A stretch of 64,000 nucleotides of DNA, from assembly GCF_003052295.1 (NCBI RefSeq), contig NZ_QBLC01000001.1, forward strand, positions 537,489 through 601,488. Reading direction: 5' to 3'. Below are positions 7,971-16,235 of this stretch, in pieces. The notes beneath the pieces were generated by a model. It ran no database searches. It was not told where the DNA came from and saw nothing but the letters and a program-made list of their open reading frames with translations. The position numbers and the translations under genes are program-made. The stretch is from Trichococcus paludicola. Lineage in GTDB: Bacteria > Bacillota > Bacilli > Lactobacillales > Aerococcaceae. Within the stretch, counting starts at the first letter, position 1; every line of letters starts with the position of its first letter.

Positions 7971-8657
7971 TCAAATTTGGTTTAAATGTCTTCCAATTAC
8001 GTATTTTGAATGCGAGGTGCTGTTTGTTTCTTCTGTCTGCACCAGGCTTTGGATCCATCCCGGCAGATAGTTGTCGAATTTTACTTCCAGTACACAATCG
8101 ATCCCGGGTTCCCTTATTCCGATTCGGCCATCGTGGAAGAAAGAGGAAACTTGTGTGCTGGCGTGCATATCAAAATCGAGTGTGATGCGCGTATTCCCGG
8201 GGCCATAGGCGAAGGCTTCGCGTTCGTAAGTGATGATCACTTTTGGTTCCATGCATTGGCTCTTGCACTTGGCATAAAATTCTTGGAGCAACGGGTGGCT
8301 GGCATCGGTAAGGCAGTCATATTTTTTTTGGATAAGCTGATCGGCCACTTCTTTCGTAATGCAGGCGCTCTGTTTATAACCGACAGCGCCATCCTTGACT
8401 TTTTTTTCCAGGCGGATAAAGGAAGCGTCGTTGTTGTAATAACGGATCCGAAATTTTTCGCGATAGCTGCGGCCATCCTCTTTGTCCCAAAAAGCATCAT
8501 CATAAATCGTGTCAAAATAGAGACTCCTGATGCTGTAACTGTTGCCTACTGAATTCTCGTCATGTTTTAGGACCTTTCTCAGACGGCTAGTGAGGATGAC
8601 TTTGTTCTTTTGGGAAATTTCGTGTTTGAATTCATTGCGGTAGCATATTTCGCTCAT
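7971..8657 (-). CDS. VTC-domain polyphosphate polymerase
   Basis: 228 residues, covering one VTC domain (the catalytic tunnel domain of yeast Vtc4, of the CYTH/TTM superfamily). Basic residues and acidic metal ligands line alternate strands: YRNEFKHEI at the start, KFRIRYYNN, IRLEKKVKDGAVGYKQ, VIITYEREAF, RITLDFDM and VLEVKFDNYLP. The family makes polyphosphate from ATP at the membrane. It has no membrane segment of its own, which fits the adjacent DUF4956 membrane protein as a partner. It is first in a minus-strand block followed by DUF4956 and Cthe_2159 genes. A PPK1 is encoded separately at 58.3 kb. Confidence 0.88.
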   Translation of the reverse strand: MSEICYRNEFKHEISQKNKVILTSRLRKVLKHDENSVGNSYSIRSLYFDTIYDDAFWDKEDGRSYREKFRIRYYNNDASFIRLEKKVKDGAVGYKQSACITKEVADQLIQKKYDCLTDASHPLLQEFYAKCKSQCMEPKVIITYEREAFAYGPGNTRITLDFDMHASTQVSSFFHDGRIGIREPGIDCVLEVKFDNYLPGWIQSLVQTEETNSTSHSKYVIGRHLNQI

Positions 8658-8810
8658 AACGCTCGACCTCGTTTCTTGTTTCTCTTGATGTCCTTATTCT
8701 ATGCCGATTTGGGAAACAATTCTCCGTAAACAGGGCTGAGAGTTGTTGTAAAAATGGGGCAAATTGAGCGGAAAGATGCGTAAAGTTGAAAGAGTGTCGA
8801 ATCCCAACAC

Positions 8811-8859
8811 AAAAAAGGACCGAAACGCTGGCCTATGGGGGCGGGCAGCGTTTCGGTCC
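8811..8859 (-). terminator. Intrinsic terminator of the two-component operon
   Basis: On the minus strand, GGACCGAAACGCTG and CAGCGTTTCGGTCC enclose a 15-nt loop and are followed by T6. It separates the regulator/kinase operon from the VTC block, so that block needs its own promoter in 8658-8810; I see no clear one. Confidence 0.9.
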
Positions 8860-8875
8860 GTGTTCTTATATTCTA

Positions 8876-10300
8876 TTAATTAGATTTGTTTTGTTGCGGC
8901 AGGATGATCGTGAAAGTTGTTCCTTTTGCGGAGGACATGACTTCAATGCGTCCACCATAGGTCTGCACGATCGATTGGACGATGGAGAGCCCAATGCCGT
9001 GCACGCCTTTATTTCCTTTGTAGAAGCGGTCGAAAATATGCGGCAGATCTGTCTTGGAAATCGGTTCGCCATCATTGTAGATTGTGATCATGATCCTGTT
9101 GTCTATCTCCTTGCAGCCCAAGCGGATGACGCTTGTTGCGTAACGAAGGGCGTTAGAGATGAGATTCTGGAAGGCCCGCTCAAAATCCCGTTCGTCATAG
9201 TGGAACAGGACAGGGGCTTTCTGGAAGTCGAATTGCATCTGCAGATTTTTCTGATCGCTGACGCTGGCGTAGCGTTCCGCGGTATATCCCAAGGTCTCAC
9301 GAATGTCATTTGTGCTGGTCAATCGATCCGATGAACGGGTCTCCAATCGCGACAGGTAGAGGATATCCTCTACAAGCGTACCCAGTTTGTCGGTCTCGTT
9401 CTTGATTGCGATGGCGCCTTTTTTGTCATCTATGATGCCGACTTCGATGCCTTCTGCATTTGTCTTGATGATCTGTAATGGAGTCCGCAGTTCATGGGAA
9501 GCGTTCTGGAAGAACGTGCGCTGATCGGCGTCGTACAGCTTGAGTTTTTTGGTGGTCTCGTTCATGGTCGTCTTCAGTTCATGAAGCTCCAGATCGACGA
9601 ATTCCTCATCAATCGTCTGGTAGTTTCCTTCGCCAATTTCTTTCGCGAACAAGGCTAGCGTCTGCAACGGTTTCGTGATTCGTGAAACGAGCAGATAGGT
9701 GATGGTGGCGATGGTCACCAGTCCAATCAGCATGATGATCAAAAGGATCTGATTCAGGTTCTGCTCGAAGACGAACAGATCGGACATATTCAGGAAGAAT
9801 ACCGCATAGGTCCCTTCCTCCTCAGCGTTGGGAGCGATGGAATAATAGTAAAGATTATCCTCCAATTCCAAATTCCCATCGGCTGTCAATGCCAGCCTGA
9901 TATCGGAGCTTTCCAGTCCGGAAACGAAATTCGTCAAAGCATCATCCTCACTGAATCCCGTATCCTGAATCTGCGGGAACAGTATTTCAAAATCTTCGGA
10001 AATGATCGTCTTTTGGACACTGGAAGCGAAAGCCGTATGCGGTTCAGGATTTTTTTCCCGGGGCTCATCCACCATCGTCCCATCCGATGCAGCGGGTTCC
10101 GGGTCCAACTTTTTGTCCCCATCGAAGGGGCGCTCGATGTAATTTTGTCTCGCTTCGGCAAGTAGGGAGTCCGCCGTCTTTTCGATGTATTGGGTGAAGA
10201 AAAAATTGAACACCAGATAAATGAAGGCAAAGACAGCCGCCAACAATAAGGTGACGGTCGTCAGAAGCCGGATCTTCAAACTTTTTTTTGATGTCTTCAT
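8876..10300 (-). CDS. Two-component sensor histidine kinase
   Basis: 474 residues: first membrane helix near residues 11-33, an extracellular sensor region of roughly 130 residues rich in Asp and Glu, second helix, HAMP domain (RITKPLQTLALFAKEI), HisKA with phospho-acceptor His in ASHELRTPLQ, then an ATPase domain with N box FQNLISNALRYA and G2 motif HGIGLSIVQ. I use ATG 10300, not the upstream in-frame start at 10339, because it overlaps the regulator stop as ATGA and has AAGGAG at suitable distance. It acts with the response regulator just upstream. The signal is unknown; the neighbouring polyphosphate and surface genes are possible targets by position only. Confidence 0.92.
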   Translation of the reverse strand: MKTSKKSLKIRLLTTVTLLLAAVFAFIYLVFNFFFTQYIEKTADSLLAEARQNYIERPFDGDKKLDPEPAASDGTMVDEPREKNPEPHTAFASSVQKTIISEDFEILFPQIQDTGFSEDDALTNFVSGLESSDIRLALTADGNLELEDNLYYYSIAPNAEEEGTYAVFFLNMSDLFVFEQNLNQILLIIMLIGLVTIATITYLLVSRITKPLQTLALFAKEIGEGNYQTIDEEFVDLELHELKTTMNETTKKLKLYDADQRTFFQNASHELRTPLQIIKTNAEGIEVGIIDDKKGAIAIKNETDKLGTLVEDILYLSRLETRSSDRLTSTNDIRETLGYTAERYASVSDQKNLQMQFDFQKAPVLFHYDERDFERAFQNLISNALRYATSVIRLGCKEIDNRIMITIYNDGEPISKTDLPHIFDRFYKGNKGVHGIGLSIVQSIVQTYGGRIEVMSSAKGTTFTIILPQQNKSN

Positions 10301-10998
10301 CCTGTAGACGACTCCTTCACGGTGAAGCCGAATCCCCAAACAGTCTCAATCTCGACTGTGGAACCGGCCAGTTTTTTGCGCAGTCGCCTGACCGTATCGT
10401 CGCAGGCCCGCGTCTCGATGTCCTTGCCGTAGCCCCAAATCGAATCCAAAAGTTCATCCCTGGAAACGGCGCGGTTTTTGTTTTCTATAAGATAAACGAA
10501 CACATTGTATTCATTCGGTGTCAGGTTGAGCAATGCACCATTCTGTTTGACGGACATAGCGGCCAGATCGATTTCGATATCACCGATCCGGAGTGTCGCT
10601 TCTTCCTGACGGACCGGCAGGCGTTCCTGATCCATCTTGATGCGGCGCAGCATCGCCTTCACGCGCATATTCAGGGCGATGGCACTGAACGGTTTTGTGA
10701 AATAATCATCGCTGCCCAAGTTGATGCCCGTCGCATAATCCATGTCACTGTCTTTTGCGGTCAGGATGATGATCGGCACCGAACTCGCATCGCGGATTTT
10801 TTTGGTGATTTCGAAGCCGCTCGATCCCGGCATCATCACATCCAGGATGACCAGGTCCGGTTGTTTGTTCAGGAAAGCATCGTAGAGCAGGTCGCCATTG
10901 GGAAAGTCGGAGACCACATAGCCCTCGCTCTCCAGAAACGTCTTCACCGTCAAACGGATGCCATCTTCATCTTCTGCAATATATATCTCTTCATTCAT
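10297..10998 (-). CDS. OmpR/PhoB-family response regulator
   Basis: 233 residues. Receiver domain with the acidic pair E9/D10, phospho-acceptor Asp53 in LVILDVMMPG, and Lys in YFTKPF; a linker; then a winged-helix DNA-binding domain from about residue 135 (LTPNEYNVFVYLIENKNRAVSRDELL, ending WGFGFTV). It is the first gene of a two-gene operon with the kinase (4-bp overlap), ended by the terminator at 8811-8859. Its DNA sites are not recognisable here. Confidence 0.93.
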   Translation of the reverse strand: MNEEIYIAEDEDGIRLTVKTFLESEGYVVSDFPNGDLLYDAFLNKQPDLVILDVMMPGSSGFEITKKIRDASSVPIIILTAKDSDMDYATGINLGSDDYFTKPFSAIALNMRVKAMLRRIKMDQERLPVRQEEATLRIGDIEIDLAAMSVKQNGALLNLTPNEYNVFVYLIENKNRAVSRDELLDSIWGYGKDIETRACDDTVRRLRKKLAGSTVEIETVWGFGFTVKESSTG

Positions 10999-11145
10999 AA
11001 TTTAATCCACCCCATTCTTGTATCCAGTATAACCGATTTTCATTGGGAAGATTACGAAAAACTGTGGCAATTCTGCAGAAAATGCAATGGGCAAAGCCTA
11101 TTTGACAGCTCTTTTAAAATTAGATGGCATATCGCTCGGACAAAC

Positions 11146-11154
11146 TGGTAAAAT
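11146..11154 (+). promoter_or_regulatory. Extended -10 promoter of acetyltransferase gene
   Basis: TGGTAAAAT about 60 bp before the start codon. A TTGACA occurs further up at 11102-11107 but at the wrong distance for this -10. Confidence 0.4.
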
Positions 11155-11213
11155 AGCATATAGTCCTTCGAGAAGTCGGGCTGTGAATTTTTGATTTTTG
11201 GAGGAATAAACAA

Positions 11214-11714
11214 ATGACCTTTACACATAGAAACGCAACTTTAGACGATGTGGAAGATATCGTCGCCATCTACAACCAGACGATCCCCAGCCGGATGGTG
11301 ACGGCCGATCTGGAACCGGTGACCGTCAAACAAAAAATGGGCTGGTTCCTGGACCATTCGCCCAGCTACAGACCAATCTGGGTTTTTGAAGAGGATGGGA
11401 AAATCTGTGCTTGGGTGAGCTTTCAGGCTTTCCACGAGCGCGCTGCCTACGACAAGACGGCGGAATTGAGCATCTATATCCATGAAGACTACCGCGGTAA
11501 AAAAATGGGCACGCAGATCATGGAAACAGTATTGGCTGCTTGCGACGAGTTGGATATCACCAATTTGGTCTGCCTCATCTTCGGCCACAATGCACCAAGC
11601 ATCGGGTTGATGAAAAAATTTGGCTTTGAACAATGGGGATATTTACCAAGAGTAGCCGAGCTCGACGGCATCGAACGCGACCTCGTCTATTTGGGCAAAA
11701 GAGTGCGCGACTGA
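11214..11714 (+). CDS. GNAT acetyltransferase, phosphinothricin acetyltransferase-like
   Basis: 166 residues forming a single GNAT domain. The acetyl-CoA pyrophosphate loop is RGKKMG in the segment YRGKKMGTQIME, and the pattern IYNQTIPSR...TAD near the N-terminus with GFEQWGYLPRVAELDG near the C-terminus is that of the Pat/YncA group, which acetylates phosphinothricin, methionine sulfone or similar amines. The native substrate is not predictable. The start follows TTGGAGGAA. It is probably monocistronic. Confidence 0.85.
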   Translation: MTFTHRNATLDDVEDIVAIYNQTIPSRMVTADLEPVTVKQKMGWFLDHSPSYRPIWVFEEDGKICAWVSFQAFHERAAYDKTAELSIYIHEDYRGKKMGTQIMETVLAACDELDITNLVCLIFGHNAPSIGLMKKFGFEQWGYLPRVAELDGIERDLVYLGKRVRD

Positions 11715-11937
11715 CCTTAGGAGCGGCAGCTGATGGGATGATGTTCCGTTGCCGATTCCGTTTTGCGGGTACAGGAACACGCGTCAATTATCTATCGTAA
11801 GCGACTATGTTGAGGATCGCTCATGATAATTCTGTTGATATATTGTTAACATTGCGTTATTTTTATTGCGGCCTCCATCCTTTTAGTATAATTAGTAAGT
11901 AAGTTTTGAAAATTATTTTATAAAGGATGGATGGAGC

Positions 11938-12831
11938 ATGTGGTTTTTATTTGCGATAGTTTCCGTTTTGGCTTGGGGCACAGCGGATTTGTTTTATAAA
12001 AAGGGAAGCAATCCGAAAGATAGATACAGTTATCTGAAGATCGTCATCATGGTTGGTGCGGTCATGGGTATCCATGCGGTCTATGTCATGCTGACTTCGG
12101 GCGTGGTCTACGATCCGAGCAACATGATCACCTATCTGCCGGTTTCGGCGTTGTACATCTTATCGATGGCGGTCGGTTATGCCGGATTGCGTTTTCTGGA
12201 ATTATCGATTTCTTCACCTGTACAGAACTCGTCCGGCGCGATATCGGGCTTGCTGACTTTCATTTTTCTGGGGCAATCGATGACCGGTTTGCAGTTTTTT
12301 GCGGTAGGCTTGATCACGATCGGCGTCATCTTACTGTCGGTATTCGAACAGCGGTTTGCCGAGGCGGAACGGAAAGAGAACAAGGCAATGGTGGATCGTA
12401 AGTACAAATACGGCGCGATTGCTTTGTTGTTCCCTCTGGGTTATGCATTGATCGATTCCCTTGGGACATTCGCGGATGCGTGGGTCTTCGACCGAGGAAT
12501 GGATGAAATGCAAGCGAACATTTCCTATGAATTGACTTGGTTGATCGTAGCTGTTGTGGCTTGGATCTATCTTATCTTGATCAAGAAGGAAACCTTTGCC
12601 TTGCGCGATCAGAAAGACCGCGGTTTGGCAGCGATCTTTGAAACATTAGGGCAGTTTTTCTATGTTTTTGCGATCAGCGCAAATGCAGTCATCGTTGCGC
12701 CGCTGATTTCTTCCTATAGTATGGTTTCTGTCATCCTTTCGCGGATCTTTTTGAAAGAAAAACTGACCGCAAAACAATACGCAGTCATCGCGATGATCAT
12801 GGTTGGGATCTTTATCTTAGGATTCGAGTAA
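11938..12831 (+). CDS. EamA/DMT-superfamily transporter
   Basis: 297 residues with about ten predicted membrane helices arranged as two five-helix repeats; each half ends in an EamA-like signature (YAGLRFLELSISSPVQNSSGAISGLLTF and ANAVIVAPLISSYSMVSVILSRIFLKEKLT). A cytosolic loop rich in charged residues (FAEAERKENKAMVDRK) separates the halves. DMT proteins move small metabolites or drugs across the cytoplasmic membrane; the substrate is not readable. A terminator follows, so it is a single-gene unit. Confidence 0.85.
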   Translation: MWFLFAIVSVLAWGTADLFYKKGSNPKDRYSYLKIVIMVGAVMGIHAVYVMLTSGVVYDPSNMITYLPVSALYILSMAVGYAGLRFLELSISSPVQNSSGAISGLLTFIFLGQSMTGLQFFAVGLITIGVILLSVFEQRFAEAERKENKAMVDRKYKYGAIALLFPLGYALIDSLGTFADAWVFDRGMDEMQANISYELTWLIVAVVAWIYLILIKKETFALRDQKDRGLAAIFETLGQFFYVFAISANAVIVAPLISSYSMVSVILSRIFLKEKLTAKQYAVIAMIMVGIFILGFE

Positions 12832-12880
12832 ACCTAACGATGATATAACTAAGGGCGTCACTAACATTGCTGTATAGGCA

Positions 12881-12928
12881 AAAGAAGAGCACTTCTCCTC
12901 GTTACATATGAGAGAAGTGTTCTTCTTT
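12881..12928 (+). terminator. Intrinsic terminator after EamA gene
   Basis: Arms AAAGAAGAGCACTTCTC and GAGAAGTGTTCTTCTTT with a 12-14 nt loop. The T-run is short, so efficiency is uncertain. Confidence 0.75.
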
Positions 12929-13041
12929 AGCGTATGTATTTCTATTTGTCGGGTTTGACGGATTAAGATGTCAGAGCTGTTAGGCTCCACCAAACTGCTT
13001 ATTTATCAGAAAAAAATCCAGTTATTATTGCAAAAAAGCTT

Positions 13042-13093
13042 AATAATTCAGCTGAAATACCGACAATGGTATCGTATGACTATGCGATATAAT
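13042..13093 (+). promoter_or_regulatory. motAB promoter region
   Basis: TATAAT lies at 13088-13093, about 20 bp before the start codon. Slightly upstream, TAAT-N15-CCGACAAT (about 13042-13067) faintly resembles the flagellar sigma-28 pattern TAAA-N15-CCGATAT. Which of the two is used cannot be told from sequence. Confidence 0.35.
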
Positions 13094-13113
13094 ATAACGG
13101 AGGTAAAAATTCA

Positions 13114-13926
13114 ATGGGTGTCATAATTGCATTGGTGGTAAGCTTTGGTGCGTTAATTATTGGTTTTTTAGGAGAAGGCGGACACGTTGGTGCATTGATA
13201 TCATGGACACCTGCTCTGATTGTTTTTGGTGGTACAATAGGAAGTTCCATGCTCGCTTTTCCGATGAGCGATTTAAAAAAAATTGGGCGTATTATGAAAT
13301 CAGGATTATTGTATGAGCACAGGGATTTACACCAACTGGTCGCATATTTTTATGAATTATCGGTCAAAAGTAAGAAAGACGGCCTATTGAGTTTAGAATC
13401 CGAGGTATCACTGAATCAGGATGCCGATCCTTTTTTGAAAAAAGGGATTCAATCGCTGGTTGATGGAGAATCATATGAATCGATAAGCGATTCGCTTGGT
13501 AATGAAATCGATCGCATAGAAGAAAGACATAAAATTGGGGCCGCGATTTTTAATTCTGCAGGCGGGACAGCACCTACCATGGGGATTGTGGGTACCGTTT
13601 TGGGACTGGTGCATGTACTTGAAGGATTGGCTGAAGCAGATATGTCGAGTTTAGGAAAAAGCATTGCATCAGCTTTCCTTGCAACGTTATACGGATTAGC
13701 AAGTGCAAACCTTATTTTTCTGCCAATGGGTAACCGATTGAAAATAAATAATCAAAAAGAGCTCTTAGAAAAAGAATTAATATTGGAAGGCGTTTTATTA
13801 TTAGAAAAAAGAGTGAGCCCTAAAACTATTCAAGAAAAATTAATGGGTTTTCTGAATGGCGATGAAAAAGACGAGAAAAGTGGCTCAAATGTGGCTGTTG
13901 CTAAAGAAGTGGTGAGTGCTACATGA
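13114..13926 (+). CDS. motA: Flagellar motor stator protein MotA
   Basis: 270 residues with four membrane helices (about residues 1-22, 30-50, and two near 145-200) and a large cytosolic loop between helices 2 and 3 that contacts the rotor. The conserved segments GVVGTVLGLVHVL-like (MGIVGTVLGLVHVLEGL) and ASAFLATLYGLASANLIFLP identify MotA. With MotB it forms the H+ or Na+ channel that drives rotation. GGAGG precedes the ATG. It overlaps motB by 4 bp (ATGA). No other flagellar gene is in the window. Confidence 0.95.
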   Translation: MGVIIALVVSFGALIIGFLGEGGHVGALISWTPALIVFGGTIGSSMLAFPMSDLKKIGRIMKSGLLYEHRDLHQLVAYFYELSVKSKKDGLLSLESEVSLNQDADPFLKKGIQSLVDGESYESISDSLGNEIDRIEERHKIGAAIFNSAGGTAPTMGIVGTVLGLVHVLEGLAEADMSSLGKSIASAFLATLYGLASANLIFLPMGNRLKINNQKELLEKELILEGVLLLEKRVSPKTIQEKLMGFLNGDEKDEKSGSNVAVAKEVVSAT

Positions 13927-14705
13927 GTAGACGCAAGAAGAAAGAAGATGAACACGATAACAGCGAAAGATGGCTTCTTTCTTATGCAGATTTCATCACT
14001 TTATTAATGATTTTTTTTGTTGTCATGTATGCTATGAGCCGAATGGATCAAGGCGATTCGTCAAAGTTGAAGCATTCCATCAGCGCTGAGTTCGGCGCGA
14101 TATTTGAAGACAATGGCGGAGAAAAACCAGTCGATATAGGAGACGAAATATCATCGGGGCAACATGCAGAGCAGGCGAATTCGCAGACAAGGGAAAATGA
14201 AGAAGGCGCGACGTTATCGGAAGGCGAAAAACAAGAGCAAGTCAAGGAACTGATTGATGAATACATAGCCGAAAATTCATTATCGGATGATATCACAACC
14301 TCGATTGAAACAAGAGGATTGGTCGTAAGTTTTAATGGCTCGATGTTCTTCGAAAGCGGTGAAGCAGAGATTAAAACAGAACAGATTCCCAGTCTTGTGG
14401 AAGTAGCAAAAGTATTAAATCAACCTTTCTTAGAACAGAGTTATATAAGGGTGGAAGGCTATACAGATAACATACCCATGAAGAATGAGAAATTTGATTC
14501 GAACTGGGATCTTTCGGTAATGCGCGCAAGCAATGTTGCAAAAGCGATCATCGATCAATCCGGTATCGATCCGACAAAAGTATCTGCAGTTGGATATGGC
14601 GAATATCGCCCGACAGGAGATAACAATACTTCCGAAGGCCGCGCCCAGAATAGAAGAGTGGACATACTAATTCTGGATTCGGAGTTCAACGATACTGAGA
14701 GATGA
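13923..14705 (+). CDS. motB: Flagellar motor stator protein MotB
   Basis: 260 residues: short basic N-terminus, one membrane helix with the ion-binding Asp23 in WLLSYADFITLLMIFF, a linker containing a Glu/Gln-rich stretch, and a C-terminal OmpA-like peptidoglycan-binding domain (YIRVEGYTDNIPM, NWDLSVMRASNVAKAI, GRAQNRRVDILI). It anchors the MotAB stator to the wall. The start codon overlaps the motA stop. The pair is followed by an inverted repeat at 14715-14766 (TTCTGGGG/CCCCAGAA) and a terminator. Confidence 0.95.
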   Translation: MSRRKKKEDEHDNSERWLLSYADFITLLMIFFVVMYAMSRMDQGDSSKLKHSISAEFGAIFEDNGGEKPVDIGDEISSGQHAEQANSQTRENEEGATLSEGEKQEQVKELIDEYIAENSLSDDITTSIETRGLVVSFNGSMFFESGEAEIKTEQIPSLVEVAKVLNQPFLEQSYIRVEGYTDNIPMKNEKFDSNWDLSVMRASNVAKAIIDQSGIDPTKVSAVGYGEYRPTGDNNTSEGRAQNRRVDILILDSEFNDTER

Positions 14706-14848
14706 TTAAATAAATTCTGGGGAACACCTAAAGCGTGGCGATTTCCTGAAGATGAATACCCCAGAAAATCAGTTAATTGGGATATTCATAAATATAAAAT
14801 ATTTAGAGCACATTCAATGAGTGCAAGAGAATGGCCTCTAGAGGTGGC

Positions 14849-14880
14849 AAAAAGCGGTCGGCTGGGGTGGTCGCTTTTTT
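14849..14880 (+). terminator. Intrinsic terminator downstream of motB
   Basis: AAAAAGCGG and the reverse arm GTCGCTTTTTT around a GC-rich loop, ending in T6. It lies 144 bp after the motB stop. Confidence 0.75.
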
Positions 14881-14907
14881 GCGTTGTAACAGAGTACTTG
14901 GGAACTA

Positions 14908-15035
14908 AGGGGGGCACTCGTTCTCCGGCCAGATGAGGCTTAGTCGGATTGCCGGAAGAGGATGGGTGCTTCAAATCCGGAGATCGGTAATCTGGCCGGA
15001 GAAGCCCCCTGAATATTTTCCTCCAAATCAGGGGG
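14908..15035 (+). repeat. Family B CCGG hairpin cluster, locus 1
   Basis: The 14-bp perfect arms TTCTCCGGCCAGAT (14921-14934) and ATCTGGCCGGAGAA (14990-15003) are extended outwards by GGGGGGC/GCCCCC, with an inner CGGATT/AATCCG stem. Immediately after comes a second hairpin, CCCCCTGA (15005-15012) with TCAGGGGG (15028-15035). Together with the terminator before it this fills the gap 14706-15142; no gene is supported there. Confidence 0.75.
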
Positions 15036-15142
15036 AAGACATTTTCACCAGAGCTGTCATTCCTTTAACATCCTTCCTTTTTGTGGATTTCGATAAAATA
15101 TAGGATAATAACAGTGAGAGAATGCGAAGGAAGGGAACTCAT

Positions 15143-16051
15143 ATGGAACTGCCGGTAAAAGCAGAAAAAAGGAAGGGTTTGTTTGGTCTCAGCCTGGCTG
15201 GAGGCGGCCTGAAGTCCTTTGCGCAGCTTGCCGTCCTTCATGATCTCGAGAAGCATCACGTCAAAATCGACGCCGTCGCAGGCACCTCGATGGGGGCGGT
15301 CGTAGCTGCTTTGGTGGCCTGCGGACTAACGGCATCCGAGATCGAGGAAACCTTATTGGAAGAGGAACGGGAATTTGCGGATCGCGGCGTTTTCAGCAGG
15401 CCTGCCTATCTGCTCTTTCAGCATGTGCGCGAACACAATAACGGCTTCGTTGAATTGCAGAGTCTGCAGCAGATGGCGTGTCAATTGTTTGAAAAAATCG
15501 GCTGCCGGATGCTTTCCGACTGCCGGTTGCCTGTCGCAATAACGACCGTCGACATCCATACAAGCGAGTTGATTGTTTTCACCAACAAACCGGAATTTTT
15601 CACGAGTCTGACCGGAGATTGGCTCATCTACCCGGAGGATATCGAATTGGGAAAGGCCGTGGCAGCATCCTGTGCATTTCCGCTGGTCTTTTCTACTGCG
15701 GAAATCGACGGTAGACAGTTGGTTGATGGCGGGGTGATGATGAATTTGCCTATTCCTCTTTTTGATCGTTCGCTCTTCAGCGTGTTGATGTCCGTATCGA
15801 TGATCTATGATGCGGTCGACCGGCAACTGGAATCGCCGTTCAATGTCGCGATCCAAAGTTTGGATATCTTGATCCGGCAGATGGATCGCCAAATGACGAA
15901 GCAGGCGGATATCCAGGTGAACTTCCCGATAGAACCCCAGCTTGTTTTTAAAGTAGGTGCCGGTCCGGAAGTCATCGCCATCGCTAATGGGATGCTGCGG
16001 AATAATCCAATCGACTACAGAATGTTGGAAACACATCGACAGCAGGGATGA
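15143..16051 (+). CDS. Patatin-like phospholipase
   Basis: 302 residues. The patatin motifs are all visible: the oxyanion loop GGGLKS, nucleophile Ser in GTSMG, and the catalytic Asp in VDGGVMMNLP. No signal peptide is seen, so the enzyme is cytosolic or membrane-associated; it resembles bacterial RssA/YlbK-type single-domain patatins that hydrolyse acyl esters. I place the start at Met 15143 because AAGGAAGGG sits 7-8 bases before it; the upstream in-frame ATG at 15122 lacks one. Physiological substrate unknown. Confidence 0.88.
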   Translation: MELPVKAEKRKGLFGLSLAGGGLKSFAQLAVLHDLEKHHVKIDAVAGTSMGAVVAALVACGLTASEIEETLLEEEREFADRGVFSRPAYLLFQHVREHNNGFVELQSLQQMACQLFEKIGCRMLSDCRLPVAITTVDIHTSELIVFTNKPEFFTSLTGDWLIYPEDIELGKAVAASCAFPLVFSTAEIDGRQLVDGGVMMNLPIPLFDRSLFSVLMSVSMIYDAVDRQLESPFNVAIQSLDILIRQMDRQMTKQADIQVNFPIEPQLVFKVGAGPEVIAIANGMLRNNPIDYRMLETHRQQG

Positions 16052-16077
16052 GGACGAAGAGGAATAAAGCTGCGCAG

Positions 16078-16171
16078 CCAGCCGGAAGGAGGTCCGCAAC
16101 TCCGGCGAGCAACGCCTAACCGGAGTTGAGGCGGCCTGCCTTCGACAGCCAGCTGGCGCTTCCGCCCTCCT
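16078..16171 (+). repeat. Family B CCGG hairpin cluster, locus 2
   Basis: CAACTCCGG (from 16097) and CCGGAGTTG (to 16128) form one hairpin. It is followed by a weaker GGCGG/CCGCC pair. It lies between the convergent patatin and MetE-like genes. Confidence 0.6.
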
Positions 16172-16186
16172 AGACTGAATCGCACC

Positions 16187-16219
16187 AAAAAAACGCACAA
16201 TCGGCTGATTGTGCGTTTT
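16187..16219 (-). terminator. Intrinsic terminator of the MetE-like gene
   Basis: ACGCACAATC and GATTGTGCGT around a 4-nt loop; on the minus strand T7 follows. Plus-strand use (TTTT) is possible for the patatin gene. Confidence 0.9.
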
Positions 16220-16235
16220 CGCCTACATATAATGA

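Noticed and set aside
13042..13067. Firm flagellar sigma-28 promoter for motAB
   Set aside because: The match has changes in both the -35 and -10 parts; a housekeeping -10 is closer to the gene.
14786..14974. Open frame on the minus strand after motB
   Set aside because: It runs through a terminator and family B hairpins and has no start signal.
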